Positions 12,501 through 22,200 of a stretch of DNA of 64,000 nucleotides are shown here, in pieces. Made by a program: the position numbers and the translations under genes. Position 1 is the first letter of the stretch. Every line of letters begins with the position of its first letter. A model generated the notes under the pieces. That model saw nothing but the letters and a program-made list of their open reading frames with translations. It was not told the origin of the DNA and made no database searches. The DNA is from Agapetus fuscipes (Eukaryota; Arthropoda; Insecta; Trichoptera; Glossosomatidae): assembly GCA_951799405.1 (NCBI GenBank), contig OX637339.1, forward strand, positions 20,274,001 to 20,338,000. Direction: 5' to 3'.

Positions 12501-14628
12501 GAATCACACAATCAGTCAAGTAATTAGTGGTAGCAGTTCACAGAGTTCAGGATAAGCGGAGCCAGTGATTGCCCTATCTGAACACGGCTTTATATCTACC
12601 TAACAACACATATTATAAAACATGTGCAGCGAGAGAAAAAATCTATCCACACAACAATAATACTGATAAGTACAAGAGATAGCTCAGCTGGTAGAGCGTT
12701 AGGGTTAGGAGCAGTAGACTTGGGTTCAAGGCATATCTATAATCCAGTATCTTAATAGTCCCTACAGATTGCTCAGCAATCTTCCACGTTTCTGCCTACG
12801 ATTACAACTGTCGTCTGATATGGTTGAGAGGATAAGGCGTTGGCGGTCGAATTTGCGTTATTGCCACTAGCGCTGCTTCGAACGCCGCCTGTGTCATGTT
12901 AATAAGATTAATATTAGGTTGATTTATTTGGTGAGCGCTGTTTTTGTGTGATCCCCCAACCATTCATTTACAAGTCATAAATGTTAACCACTAGACTACG
13001 GACCGGTCTACGGATTGAAACTATGGATGTTCTATCGACAATAACTTCGACCTTGGTTCAACAGATGTCATTAGATACTTTGTTATTAATTAATAAATAA
13101 TTAATTACAAATATTAAATCATGAATTTTTAATTGATAATTTTAAAACCTGTTTCTGGCCAGGTGAATTGCATTCCTCATCACAAATCTATTTAAAAACA
13201 AAAACGAGTTGACGTTTGAGAAACTGAACAATCTGTAGAGAGCTGATCTACAATCTTAGTTGAAAAGATATAATAACATTAAAGATTCATATCAAGTGCA
13301 TGCCCACAAACAGGCATGAGTAAGTTTGCGCTTACAAATGCTGCATGTGTAATTACAAATTAAAATTCAAACCTAAAATGAACATAAACAGTGCAACTTT
13401 TGCCGACCTTCCCAGAAAAGGGTGGTTAAATTGGCAAAAAATAATAATTGAGTGATGTCACTTCTTTGACATTTTAAAAAGGGCAGACCTCATGCCCTCC
13501 ACAAATCTTATGATTGATATGTCTCTTTAGGATTATTTGTTAAAATTAATAAAAACACACGATTGACGCATGTATAATAAATTATTTTTTAAATCTTGTT
13601 TTCAAGTAATTTTGATACAAATTATTAAAAAATTATGTAGGTGAACGAGTGTTGCTACGAATGATAAAATTATAATAAATCAAAGTTATGACAGGTGATT
13701 GTAACGAGCACTTTGTGAGATAATATGAAGCAAGACCATAAATAAGAAATGAGGCTGATGGTTCCACGACAAATCGGCCACAGACAACCCATCCACCGAC
13801 ACATTGCTCACTGACAATTCAGTCACACAACAATTTGTATTGTATGTGACCGAAATGTCGGTAGTTGTGTGACCGATGTATCCATGGTCGAGCTGTCTGT
13901 GGACAAGTTGTCTCTGACCGATTTATCGTGAGATGGAGGCTTATAAATGGTTCCTATCTGCCATGAAAACATCAAATTTTGCAGACAGGAGCTTTGCGGT
14001 GGCCGGGCCGGTTGCCTGGAACAATTTGCCCGTCGGTGTTCGCGCGAACCAGCCTTCCACCACCTTCAGAAAGGGACTGAAGTCACTGCTTTTCTCCAGA
14101 AGCCATGGCGCCCTTGAGATGGTCCTGGACCATTAAATGGCGCCACAGGAAAGAAATCATCCATCATCATCATCATGAATCCTTTTTTAAAAATGTTGGA
14201 AAAATAAATACCTATGTCATTAATGGTTGAAGGACTTTGTCGCCATCTATTATTTGGCAGCAGAAGCATGATTGTTTCTGTCTGCTTTATTAGTAACAAA
14301 ATAGATATTAGGATATAGGATGATTTATATGGTGAGCGCTGCTTTTGTGTAAACAAGGTCGAATGATCAAAAGAGAACATCTTGGCTGAAGAACCTGAGC
14401 CAGTGGGTTGGCAGAAGCACAAGATCCCTCTTTCGCTAATCGCCAGTCTTCACTGAAGAAGCACACGAAGAAGAAGAGCGCTTGCCTACATGGAGTACTC
14501 GCCCCTGCTTGACATAATATGTCAAAGAAATGTCACTTTTAAAAAGGAAAAGGTGTCAAAAGTTGTCACTTACCCAGGAAGTCGTACAGGTACTCCGAGG
14601 CCCATTGTTTCAGCGTGCCGTTAACCAT
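545..14628 (-). CDS. TMEM68: TMEM68-like acyltransferase, N-terminal two coding exons (gene continues off the left edge)
   Basis: Exon 1 is 14628-14574 and begins MVNGTLKQWASEYLYDF. It ends in phase 1 at a GTAAGT donor. Exon 2 is 683-545, with a TTGCAG acceptor and a GTACGT donor. Joined, they give about 64 residues with a short amphipathic N-terminus and a long hydrophobic stretch (about residues 26-60, SLWLSWLLMPLLVTFLL then a second segment) ending HIYRLYR. This layout and the FHIY/LHIYK-like exit match the N-terminus of TMEM68, an ER membrane acyltransferase of the PlsC/DGAT2-like group linked to triacylglycerol synthesis. The catalytic HxxxxD exon would lie left of the window and is not seen, so the name rests on the N-terminal region alone. 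The intron is 13.9 kb and packed with TEs. An alternative is another ER acyltransferase with a similar hairpin. Confidence 0.55.
1370..2190. repeat. Degenerate tandem repeat with TTTGACGCTTCA core
   Basis: Blocks of roughly 115-145 bases recur with the same order of elements: a 'cgtcaaatttac' motif, 'gacaactgag', 'tttgacgcttca', 'gcactgag' and a T-rich spacer. The last two units (about 1980-2090 and 2095-2190) are the best preserved. The array sits in the TMEM68-like intron and has no coding potential. Confidence 0.55.
2405..2740 (-). repeat. Interspersed repeat, family G copy
   Basis: This segment shares a conserved block (gggttgctagggcaa, then a segment reading FLSEQTSH..Y.T on the minus strand) with 24440-24640, 18640-18770, 52550-52640 and 60165-60270. 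A short open frame at 2456-2737 is shared in part with 24403-24585, so it may derive from an old transposon coding region. I cannot classify it. Confidence 0.4.
2830..3125 (-). repeat. Family C SINE copy interrupted by a small MITE
   Basis: The flanks (2830-2880 and about 3045-3120) match family C, including the tRNA-like end (gcaagcattctaccaactga). They are separated by a 133-bp element described separately. Confidence 0.5.
2881..3013. mobile_element. Small MITE with about 22-bp terminal inverted repeats
   Basis: The left end begins TGACACAACAATCACTTTTT and the right end is its reverse complement (about 2990-3013). There is no coding content. It interrupts a family C SINE. No clear target-site duplication was found. 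Confidence 0.6.
3306..3727. mobile_element. 422-bp MITE with about 28-bp TIRs and TA target sites
   Basis: The left end TCAACGGTTAAAAGGCAGTA and the right end (reverse complement TCGACGGTTAAAAGGCAGTA) match over nearly 30 bases, and TA flanks both sides. It is non-coding. The TA target suggests Tc1/mariner-type mobilisation, which is an inference. Confidence 0.65.
4135..4425 (-). repeat. tRNA-derived SINE, family B
   Basis: Minus-strand copy of the family whose full structure is seen at 39840-40270: tRNA-like head, middle ending near 'gacgaccaagctcgcagaggg', and a tail 'gcgctcacc..aaataaatcatcctaat' ending in an (ATT)n-like run. The B-box region is degraded in this copy. Confidence 0.65.
4546..4791 (-). 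repeat. Interspersed repeat, family A (about 250 bp)
   Basis: Family A begins CCTTGACTTATAGGTTGGTA and ends in a short tail of GATTA-type repeats. About 24 whole or partial copies lie in this window in both orientations. This copy carries the 'catctgagagctttgaatga' variant shared with the copies at 32240 and 33099. It looks SINE-like, but I see no A or B box. Confidence 0.75.
5572..6745 (-). mobile_element. piggyBac-like element, internally deleted
   Basis: The element begins CCCTTTACCGCATG and ends with its approximate complement (..TATGCGGTAAAGGG). It is flanked on both sides by TTAA (5568-5571 and 6746-6749), the piggyBac superfamily target. Several palindromic TTCCAAATTTGGAA-type motifs lie near both ends (about 5696-5765 and 6275-6380, and near 6715). 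Only the transposase C-terminus remains in frame. Confidence 0.85.
5860..6078 (-). pseudogene. piggyBac-type transposase C-terminal remnant
   Basis: A 72-codon frame ends in a cysteine-rich block (VKCGCNLCFNKDLNCFKMFH) that resembles the C-terminal zinc-binding domain of PGBD/piggyBac transposases, where a CxxC..C..H/CFxxFH pattern follows the catalytic core. The DDD catalytic domain is absent. It lies on the minus strand within the TTAA-flanked element, close to its left end, where a transposase 3' end would be. It is probably non-functional unless the missing exons were spliced from elsewhere, which nothing here supports. Confidence 0.65.
7588..7808 (+). repeat. Family A repeat
   Basis: Plus-strand copy with a small disruption after the head. 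It lies tail-to-tail with the next copy. Confidence 0.7.
7790..8031 (-). repeat. Family A repeat
   Basis: Near full-length minus-strand copy. Together with the preceding plus-strand copy it makes an inverted pair of about 440 bp joined at the tails. Confidence 0.75.
8210..8720. repeat. AT-rich degenerate repeat region
   Basis: Short phrases such as 'aaattgttc', 'tttttcaaatgga' and 'aacttgaaag' recur every 70-110 bases with many changes. No open frame is convincing. It may be an old minisatellite or TE interior. Confidence 0.3.
8910..9165 (-). repeat. tRNA-derived SINE, family C
   Basis: Colinear with the copy at 1-335: tRNA-like end near 9110-9165 (gaatgcaagcattctaccaa), then the shared body down to 'aagctacacatata'. 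Confidence 0.65.
9170..9400 (-). repeat. tRNA-derived SINE, family B (tail-truncated)
   Basis: The B-box-like GGTTCGAATCCC is intact on the minus strand near 9328-9340, followed by the common middle section. It abuts the family C copy. Confidence 0.65.
9628..9875 (-). repeat. Family A repeat
   Basis: Near full-length minus-strand copy with the head at 9875. Confidence 0.75.
10018..10401 (-). repeat. Chimeric 5S-tRNA SINE, family B with 5S-like head
   Basis: Minus-strand copy. The segment 10316-10395 reads as 5S rRNA internal sequence in reverse (atcaccgaagttaagcaaca, then gcgg..agtacttggatgggt), followed by the tRNA-like part (10240-10310) and the common tail. The beginning of the 5S head carries a short internal deletion. 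Confidence 0.75.
10450..10550 (+). repeat. Single arm of the hairpin repeat seen at 16192-16375
   Basis: The run 'acctgaagatgggaggtact' and the following 'gaaactggttgtg..aaaataaactca' match one arm of the large hairpin, here without a partner arm. Confidence 0.5.
10672..11338. repeat. Inverted repeat pair flanking a family A copy
   Basis: About 60 bp at 10672-10735 (ttttaaggatcaattccaat, aaaacactgctttatttt) recur inverted at about 11278-11338. Between them lies a plus-strand family A copy. This could be a foldback element holding a family A insertion. Confidence 0.45.
10763..11012 (+). repeat. Family A repeat
   Basis: Near full-length plus-strand copy lying within the inverted repeat pair. 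Confidence 0.75.
11671..12233. mobile_element. About 560-bp MITE with 18-bp TIRs
   Basis: The left end AGGGCCGTTCTTATAAAC is matched exactly by the reverse complement of the right end, and the inner terminal sequence is also partly repeated. TA lies beside both ends. There is no coding frame of note. Confidence 0.65.
12678..12740 (+). repeat. tRNA-like fragment
   Basis: 'gatagctcagctggtagagc' followed about 35 bases later by 'gggttcaaggc' has A-box and B-box character, but no complete acceptor stem can be drawn. It is most likely a SINE head remnant. Confidence 0.4.
12905..13010 (-). repeat. Internally deleted family B SINE
   Basis: Tail (ggtgagcgctgtttttgtgt) joined directly to the tRNA-like end (aaccactagactacggaccg), with the middle missing. 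Confidence 0.55.
13010..13200 (+). repeat. SINE family D fragment
   Basis: It shares 'ttggttcaacagatg' and, about 100 bases on, 'ctggccagg..gaattgcattcct..acaaatctat' with 15385-15580 and 56185-56420. Confidence 0.5.
13248..13440 (-). repeat. Family A repeat (diverged)
   Basis: Minus-strand copy, truncated at the head and with many substitutions. Confidence 0.6.
13758..13932. repeat. Imperfect inverted repeat
   Basis: 'ccacgacaaatcggccacag' at the left and a diverged complement near 13900-13930. The interior repeats 'accga' and 'gacaa' phrases. It could be a decayed MITE. Confidence 0.35.
13933..14165 (+). pseudogene. CR1/L2-type LINE 3' end fragment
   Basis: The frame 13933-14136 contains FADRSFAVAGPVAWNNLP, the same C-terminal signature as the larger LINE at 42281 (FRVAAPAAWNSLP), followed by a similar non-coding end (ggcgccac...). 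It is 5'-truncated and lies just inside the TMEM68-like intron. Confidence 0.65.
14300..14470 (-). repeat. LINE-like fragment ending in the family B tail
   Basis: On the minus strand, sequence related to 17530-17690 runs into 'agcgctcacc..ataaatcatcctat', which is the tail of family B SINEs. It has no tRNA-like part. It suggests that family B shares its 3' end with a LINE. Confidence 0.45.
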
Positions 14629-15145
14629 CTTGGGGATATGAAGTGTTAATCCTCAAATGAAACGATTCCCAATAATCGATTTCAACCATTCTAACTCGCG
14701 CACAAAAACAACAATCAAAACATGTCGACTAATAAATAAATACACACATCCGTTGTAATTTAACAATTTAAAGAATCAAATTATATTTGAATCTACAATT
14801 TAAATGATTCGTAGAGTTATTCATTTGTTCATTTAATGGAGAAATGTTGCAAAAGTTTATTTATTTGTTGCACGATGACACTTATCTTTGACGTTTCATT
14901 TTATGATGATGAGAAATGAGGAAATTTTTCCCCATATTTTTTTATACCTAAGTACAAAAAAAAACTTTTTTATGAAGATGTACTTACAAAAAATCATTTG
15001 AAAGCAAAAAAAGTCGACACACTTAAATAATTCAAGAAAAAACAGATTTGTTGGAACGTTGTGTGTCAGCAAAGTGCAATAAAAAACCAGTTTAATATTC
15101 AAAGCTGAATCAGAAAACAACAAATGTAATTTTATAGTTGCACTC

Positions 15146-15390
15146 CTTGACTTATAGGTTGGTATGAAGCTGACCATCCACACTGTAAAAAATGGTACAC
15201 TTGGCCAATGTCCCTCCTGTTTAAGGAAAGGTTGGCAAAAGTTTTAGGATTCATATGCATTTGATTTGCGATGGTTTTAATTTGTAAATACCTACACATT
15301 CAGCATTTGTAAGCGCAAACTTACACGTCTTGTCTGTGGGCATGCATTCGATATGAGTTTTGAATGTTAATATATCTTTGCAAGTCAGTG
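15146..15390 (+). repeat. Family A repeat
   Basis: Plus-strand copy running directly into a family D SINE. Confidence 0.7.
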
Positions 15391-15580
15391 TTATGGCCAC
15401 GGGGATCAAGTCAAGTTATTTGGAACCGGATAACGTTGGTTCGAATCCCGCGACGATAACTTTGACCCTGGTTCAACAGATGCCGTTGCATGCACACAAG
15501 CTTCTGCTTTCGCATGAAGACAACTGGCCAGGCAAAATAGGTTGATGGATTGCATTCCTTTCCACAAATCTATTAAAAAA
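15385..15580 (+). repeat. tRNA-derived SINE, family D
   Basis: B-box GGTTCGAATCC near 15439, then 'ttgaccctggttcaacagat' and 'tggccaggcaaaataggttg' and an A-rich end. The second half overlaps the left arm of the large inverted repeat. Confidence 0.55.
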
Positions 15581-16710
15581 AAAAAACTTAGTAAATGTAC
15601 CTAAGTACCGCCATTTTAATTTTCATTTGGATGTTTCTTAAATACTGGACAGTTCATCATTGCATCTTATGCGCCACTCTTCTTAATCCAGGAGGTAATT
15701 TTCAATAGTAGTCAAGTCCACTTTATACCAAATTGAGAAAAGACGACTTTTGTGTTCTGTCATGATGTAATCCGTTGTGATGCTTAGAATGGTAACTTTA
15801 GAATAATGTGGAGTTCAGGATCAATCAAATATAACAGAAATAAAGTAAATGCTTGTATTTATGGAGAAAAACCCGAATAAAAAATGAATTTGACTAGTTT
15901 TGTTTCCAAGGTGTGTATTTGACCATTTTTGATTGAAAGCAAAATGGATTTGACCAATTTTGTTAGGAAGTGGTTCGGATTTGACTACTCTTGACTGCTC
16001 AATGTATGGAGAATGCAAGATGGCGGATGGGGTTAGGAGCAACGTACGTGATTGGCTCAAACGGATCTAGCCATGTTTGAAAGTAAGGTGGTCTGGAATA
16101 GGCTAATTTTGAATGTAAGGTTGATATTTGTTATATTATCTAGATTTTCAGCAGTAACTTCGTGAAAGTTCATTTTAATACAATGAAATAAAAAATTGCT
16201 TTGTTTTAATTCACATGAGTTTATTTTTGGACACAACCAGTTTCGGGACAAGCAGTACCTCCCATCTTCAGGTGTAAATGGGATCAGGGATAAACCTGAA
16301 GATGGGAGGTACTGCTTCTCCCGAAACTGGTTGTGTCCAAAAATAAACTCATGTGAATTAAAACAAAGCAATTTTTATTTTATTGTATTGATATTTGTTT
16401 ATTGTTTTGAGGGGTTTAGGCTGGATTTTTCTAGTTAGGATTGATATGAGCCGATAAAGAATTCTTCCTAGAAAAATGTTGTATACTTACCTACTTCATT
16501 TTCTATAAATTTGGGTTGACCACTTTTGAAAATTACCTCCTGGATTAAGAAGAGTGGCGCATAAGATGGAATGATGAACTGTCCAGTATTTAAGAAACAC
16601 CCAAATGAAAATGGCGGTACATTTAATCTAAGTTTTTTTTTGTAATAGATTTGTGGAAAGGAATGCAATCCACCAACCTATTTTGCCTGGCCAGTTGTCT
16701 TCATGCGAAA
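15508..16710. mobile_element. Foldback element with about 200-bp inverted arms
   Basis: The arm 15508-15716 recurs inverted at 16514-16710 with few differences (for example gcatgaagacaactggccag, and cttaatccaggaggtaattt). The interior of about 800 bp has no coding sequence but repeats 'gaatttgac' phrases and holds a second perfect-looking hairpin. Part of each arm is family D SINE sequence, so an inverted duplication is an alternative to a true transposon. Confidence 0.6.
16192..16375. repeat. Large hairpin, about 82-bp arms
   Basis: Arms 16192-16273 and 16294-16375 are nearly exact complements (one clear mismatch in cggga[c/g]aagcag), with a loop of about 20 bases. As RNA it would form a long duplex. 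Confidence 0.75.
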
Positions 16711-16728
16711 ACATGAAGACAACTGGCT

Positions 16729-16950
16729 TTACTTTATCATCATGTTAATCTTTTGTATAATATTTCTTTCATGAACTTCAAATGAAATTGATCTCCTCAA
16801 TAAAATGTTATTTAAAAGAGTTCTCTGCACTACCTCACGACAGCCTGCCACCACTCCGTCCAGCCATCTCCTTCTGGGTCTTCCCACTGTCTTGCGCCCC
16901 TTTGAGTCCCTCAATACAACCATCTTTTCCAGGCTCCGATAGTTCATTCA
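16729..16950 (-). pseudogene. Non-LTR RT C-terminal tail fragment
   Basis: The minus-strand frame includes RKTVGRPRRRWLDGVV, the typical 'GRPRKRW' tail found downstream of reverse transcriptase in many arthropod LINE ORFs. No RT core is left. Confidence 0.5.
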
Positions 16951-17277
16951 CTGGTTATGACCCTGGCAATGCAATCTGCTGACATTTCGCTCCCCCAGTT
17001 CTTGTTTATCGTATACGCCAATCTTGTCAAATATGACTTTTTCATGCAGTTGTCTTATGAATCAAATTCTGCACAATCTGAGCCAAGAAAAACCGTAGAA
17101 CTCGATAATGTGAGAGTTCTTTTAAATATTTTTTAAATAAATTTCTTGTTTTCATAAGACACATTGGTCCAGTACACATGCAAACATTGCTCATGTAAAG
17201 TTTTCTCAATGGCGTATACGATAAACAATAACCAAGGCAGCGATTTATTGAATAGACCACATCAATGTTCCAATTGT

Positions 17278-17527
17278 TCCTTGACTTATAGGTTGGTATG
17301 CGGCTGACCACCCATGCTGTAAAAATGGTTCACTTTGCCAATGTCACCCCTGTCTCAGGGAAGGACGGCAAGAGTTGCAGGGTGTATGTCCATATGAGAT
17401 TTGGTTTTTATGTTGTAGGTTCACATGAGGCATGTGCAAGCGCGAACTTGTACGTGTCTGGTTGTGAGAATGCATGTAATGTGAATCTCCAATGTAACAT
17501 ATCCTTGCAACTTAGATTAGATTAGAT
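17278..17527 (+). repeat. Family A repeat
   Basis: Full-length plus-strand copy ending in four GATTA-type repeats. Confidence 0.8.
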
Positions 17528-17947
17528 TAGAATGCCTCTGTTCAGGGGCTTCAGGTCGAAGGAGAACATCCTGGTTGAAGAACTTGAGGAAGTGGTTTGG
17601 CAGAAGCACTGCTAAGAAGATGTATTCTATCAAAAGTACGAATTGCCAAGACGATCAGCAATCTTCTCAATGAAGAGACACAAGAAGAATAAGAATAAAA
17701 CAAAAATTCTGTTTGCTTTCGATGTTTATGTTTATTGGTTTTATTTTCTATACACTAAATAATGGTATTGCAATATTAAAAAAAAATTTAATGAATTAAC
17801 TTCATGGTTATAACTATATAATATGTAAAAAATCACTATGTACCTAAGTATAAATAATTTAGACTTGTATTTAATATTTTACATTTGAATTTTAATATAA
17901 AGTACCTTTTAATATCCACCACCTTAGTGGTAAAACTCAATAAGTAC

Positions 17948-18197
17948 TAATCTAATCTAAGCTGCAAAGATATATATCATTTAAGATTTATATTAAATGC
18001 ATTTCCACAAGCAGACATGTATAATTTCGCGCTAACACATGCCGCATGTGGACCTACAATATAAAAACCCAATCTCAAATGAACATAAGCCCTGCAACTC
18101 TTGCCGTCCTTCCCTGAAACAGGGGTGACATTAGCAAAGTGAACCATTTTTTATAGTATGGGTGGTCAGCCGCATACCAACCTATAAGTCAAGGAAC
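17948..18197 (-). repeat. Family A repeat
   Basis: Full-length minus-strand copy. With the copy at 17278 it forms a tail-to-tail pair about 420 bp apart. Confidence 0.8.
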
Positions 18198-18639
18198 ATA
18201 CATGACAATGATGATACTGATTCACTGATTTGAGATTATGTTGATTAAACCTTTTAATGTGTGAAACTTTTGATAGTAAGTGAAGTAATTATAAGAAGAT
18301 GCTCATAAAAGGCTTCTAACCCACAGGATTTTCCCACTTTTTTTTTGTGTTTTCTCTCTTAGAAAATAGGAAAAAAGGGCACCTATCTGAGAAACCTATG
18401 TTAGCTTAATATGTCACTTATTCAGTTTTACCTATAAGGTATCAATATATCGGCAGTGAAAATTCCTAAATTTAAATCTAAAAAAAAATCCAAAGCTATT
18501 TGGTTATCAATTCAGCCGCGTAGTGTTAAATTTTCATTCCAATGGGTGAACTTCAACCTTACATTACTATAAATTTTACAGAAAAACAAAACAACTCATT
18601 CCTCTAAAAAACTTAAATATAATAGTGAAAATTAAGCTT

Positions 18640-18775
18640 AAGATAATGAGGTTGGAACATTTTTGAATTTGGATTTTTTTTCTCAGCGAGAAAATGTCAG
18701 TCTTATATGTGACTGACTAAGAAACCAATAAAAAATGTTTGTATGCCTTTTACCTAGCAACCCGGCCGGTTGATG
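18640..18775 (+). repeat. Family G repeat fragment
   Basis: 'ttctcagcgagaaaatgtca' through 'cctagcaacccggccgg' matches the conserved block of family G (see 2405 and 24520). Confidence 0.4.
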
Positions 18776-19059
18776 ACAATTGTCTATGCCAATTCACATG
18801 CTGACCTCATTTTTGTATGTAGTAAGGAAGTAGAATACTCTGTGGTACAATGTTTCATGTTTTTTTATATGTCACTGATTAAAAATCATTGCTCTGTCTA
18901 CAACCTTATTATGTATAAAGTCCTGTCTTGCTTTATTTATGAGAGAAGACATATTCTTTCCTGTCGCTTGATAAATCCTTTTCCATTGGTTCTCTATTAA
19001 TACTGTTTTGACCGCACCGTACAGCATTTGGCATTACCGCCAACTGTATGGGGTCACAG

Positions 19060-19160
19060 TGTTGTAAACTAGAAAAAATCCCTGATTATCAGGAATCTAT
19101 TTTTAATTTACTATGTGAGACGTCACATAGCCGAGAGATATTTTAAATTGTATTCTCTCA
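19060..19160. repeat. Short repeat shared with 61115-61210
   Basis: 'tgacgtcacatagccgag..' and 'aatccctgattatcaggaat' character is shared in inverted orientation with 61115-61210 (ggctatgtgacgtcacccat, taaataagaaatagattccc). It lies just downstream of the MED25 stop codon on that gene's strand. Confidence 0.4.
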
Positions 19161-19254
19161 CAATGTGGTACATGTTCCGTAGAGGACCACACTTAACATG
19201 AGTTTTGTCAGTATATAAAAACATCTATTGTTATCTTCAATGAAACTATCCAAT

Positions 19255-22200
19255 TTAATTTGAAAATAAATCAAAGGAGTTCTCGTCGAATTGCTGTGGC
19301 TGCGACGGTGCTGTTGGCCTTGGGTTTCCCATGGAGGTTCCTCCTCCAGATCCTGAAAGTCCTGGGCCTGCTCCTCCAGCCCCGGATCCTCCAGATCCTG
19401 CACCACGGTATTGCGGCTGCTAAAAAATACATCAATAATTAAAGAAACTGTATTTTAGTCCCTAGTAATCCTGAAAGAAGATTGTTCCTTATTGCTCATT
19501 TCTACTTAGGTTCAGATCTTAGTTCTTTGACTTATAGGTTGGTATGAGGCTGAACAACCATACTGTAAAAATGTTGAATGGAGATTTGGGTTCTTATGTT
19601 GTAAATCCACACAGATACGTGTAAGCGCAAACTTACACATATCTGTTTATGGGCATCTTTTAATATTTACAACTTAGATTACAGATCAAAAAGAGAAGTT
19701 AAATCAAGGAACTTAAGAATCTGTCATGGGCAGATATTGTTCAGAATAAAGTCATCCAAGTTCAATTCTTGATGAATGAGTTCATTAAAAGTAGAGTTGA
19801 TTGGGGTATTCTCTAGTACCTTTGTCTGAATGCCATTGTTAAAACAATGAAGTTAATTCCAGCATGTAGGTGAATTTGAAGGAATAAAGTAGGAAATACA
19901 AATACAGTCGACCCATGGTAATGCAAGAAATGATAGGATTATGAAAAAAAGTGAGGTTATGTAGAGCTGCCCTGTGCCCCTTGTAACCCAAGACTTATTA
20001 TAAAGCACGAGCCTGTAATCTGACATATTGTGACAATCTAAATCTAAGTTGCAAAGATATGTATCATTTGAGATTCATATTAAATGCATTCCCACAAGCA
20101 GACACATAATTTTGCGCTCACACATGCCACATGTAACTGTAACTCTGTCGCCATTCCGCTAGGGGTGGCCAGAGCCTCTGCAGAGTTTCCTACATTTTTT
20201 CCTATCCTGACATACCTCTTTCAATTCCTTCATATCCATCACCTTTTTCATGCATTTTCTTCTTTTACGCTCACTTTGTATATCCCATTCTTTCACAATC
20301 TCCTCAATCTGATCACTCCATACTTTTCTCGGTCATCCCTTCCCTCTTTTTCCTTTCACACTTTCTACCTACAATATAAAAAACCCAATCTCAAATGAAC
20401 ATAAGCCCTGCAACTCTTGCCGATCTTCCCTGAAACAGGGGTGACATTGGCAAAGTGAACCATTTTTTACAGTATGGGTGGTCAGCCTCATATGAAATTG
20501 TTGCCCACTACAGTATACAATATGAAGCTCTGGGAATTAAACAGCGCAGTAGACAAGACAAGGTCTATTATTTTACCAAGGTGCTAAATGAAAGAAAAAG
20601 ACAATTTTGTTGTTGTTGTATGCAGGTATGTCAGGGCTGCGGCCAAGCCCGGGGTTCTGGCATGTTTTTGAAATGAAAACAGTGCTGGTTTGCTAGACGA
20701 TAGCTTTGACTCCGAGTTAACAGTACCCTTAGTACGAGTTGTAAAACTTGAGAAAAGTAAAGTTTACGGAAAATATTAAAGCGTGATTTCTCCCAAAATC
20801 TGCCGTTTTTGTTTCTTACACTTTGTGGTCTTAGCAAAAGAGTTACAGTGATTAAAAAATCCAGTTCAAACAAACAAAAACGGCAGATTTTGGAGGAAAT
20901 CACTCTTTAATAATTGCCGTAAACTTTACATTACTCAAGTTTTGCAACTCGTACTAAGGGTACAGGTTACGAAGATTGCGCAAGTTTTATTTTCCATGCA
21001 CCTCAGCGTAAAAGATTGTAGCATGTTTCATCATTAATTGACGCTGCTTGTAGATATTACAGTGGGCGTGAGGTTGCCAATTACTGTATACATTTTCATT
21101 GACATGTTAATATTTTCCATGCACCTTAGCGTAAAATATTGTAACCTGTCTCATCTAAAATTGACGCTGCTTTTCAGATTACCGAGGGTACTGTATTTGT
21201 ATTTTGTTGAATTATTTACATATTTTCCATGCACCTTAGCGTAAAAGATTGTAGGTATCCTGTTGTATCATAAATTGACGCTGAGTATCAGATTACCAAG
21301 GGTTGACTGTATATGTATTTTATTGAATTACTTTCCATGCACCTTAGCGTAAAAGATTGTTAATTGATGGTAAATAAGAAGCAAAAGATAAGTATGTACT
21401 TACATGTAGTTTATAAGCGTTAGAAGTCTTGCAAAAAGCTGAGGTATTAGCAAAAGTGCAAACATCTGACCATCAACGTGCTGAAGTCCTCTAATGCGTA
21501 ATGGTGACCAAGAAACACTATTCTCTATCTAGTCATTATGTTACAGGAGAACTACTCAAACTTGGTAAGACTTACGCTGGTGATTCTAAATATTCCTGGC
21601 GTTAATTTCCCTCCCAGTTTTGCGTATGATTGAACAAAAGGCTGTAGATTTACGCCAAATGTAAATGTGTCAAGAAATAAACGCAGATGTCACATTTTAT
21701 TTCTAAACTAAATTAATTTAGACTAAATCTTTGATCTGTTGTTCACTTTTATGCTAAGCTAGGATGGAATCTGACGCTCAGGAATGCGTAAAACACCAGC
21801 TTTGTTTTGTGACAATTGTGATTTGTTTCTATTTCTACTCATACTAAACTTCATTCATCAGTCACATATTTTATTCTAAGAAACTGGATTGAAATTAATT
21901 TTGTTAAAAATGTTTTTTTAGTATTTTGATATGTCTTTTCATGTTCAACAAAAATCCAAAACGCTCTCACATTCCTACAACTAGGTTTAAAATCATTTGA
22001 TATCATACAAAATCCTCAGCGTAAAATTCCATCCCAACTTATCTTTATTTATTTTGATTTAAGCATAAGTTAGATGGAATTTTAGGCTGTAAAATGTTTA
22101 TAATATCAATTCTATGGATTAATTATCTATTTGTTCACATTCCTTATGCATTCATTAAAATATATTAATAGTTGGAGCACTCTCATTCATCAGCGTAAAA

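Noticed and set aside
12678..12750. Possible true tRNA gene.
   Set aside because: Box-like sequences are present, but no complete cloverleaf or acceptor stem can be paired.
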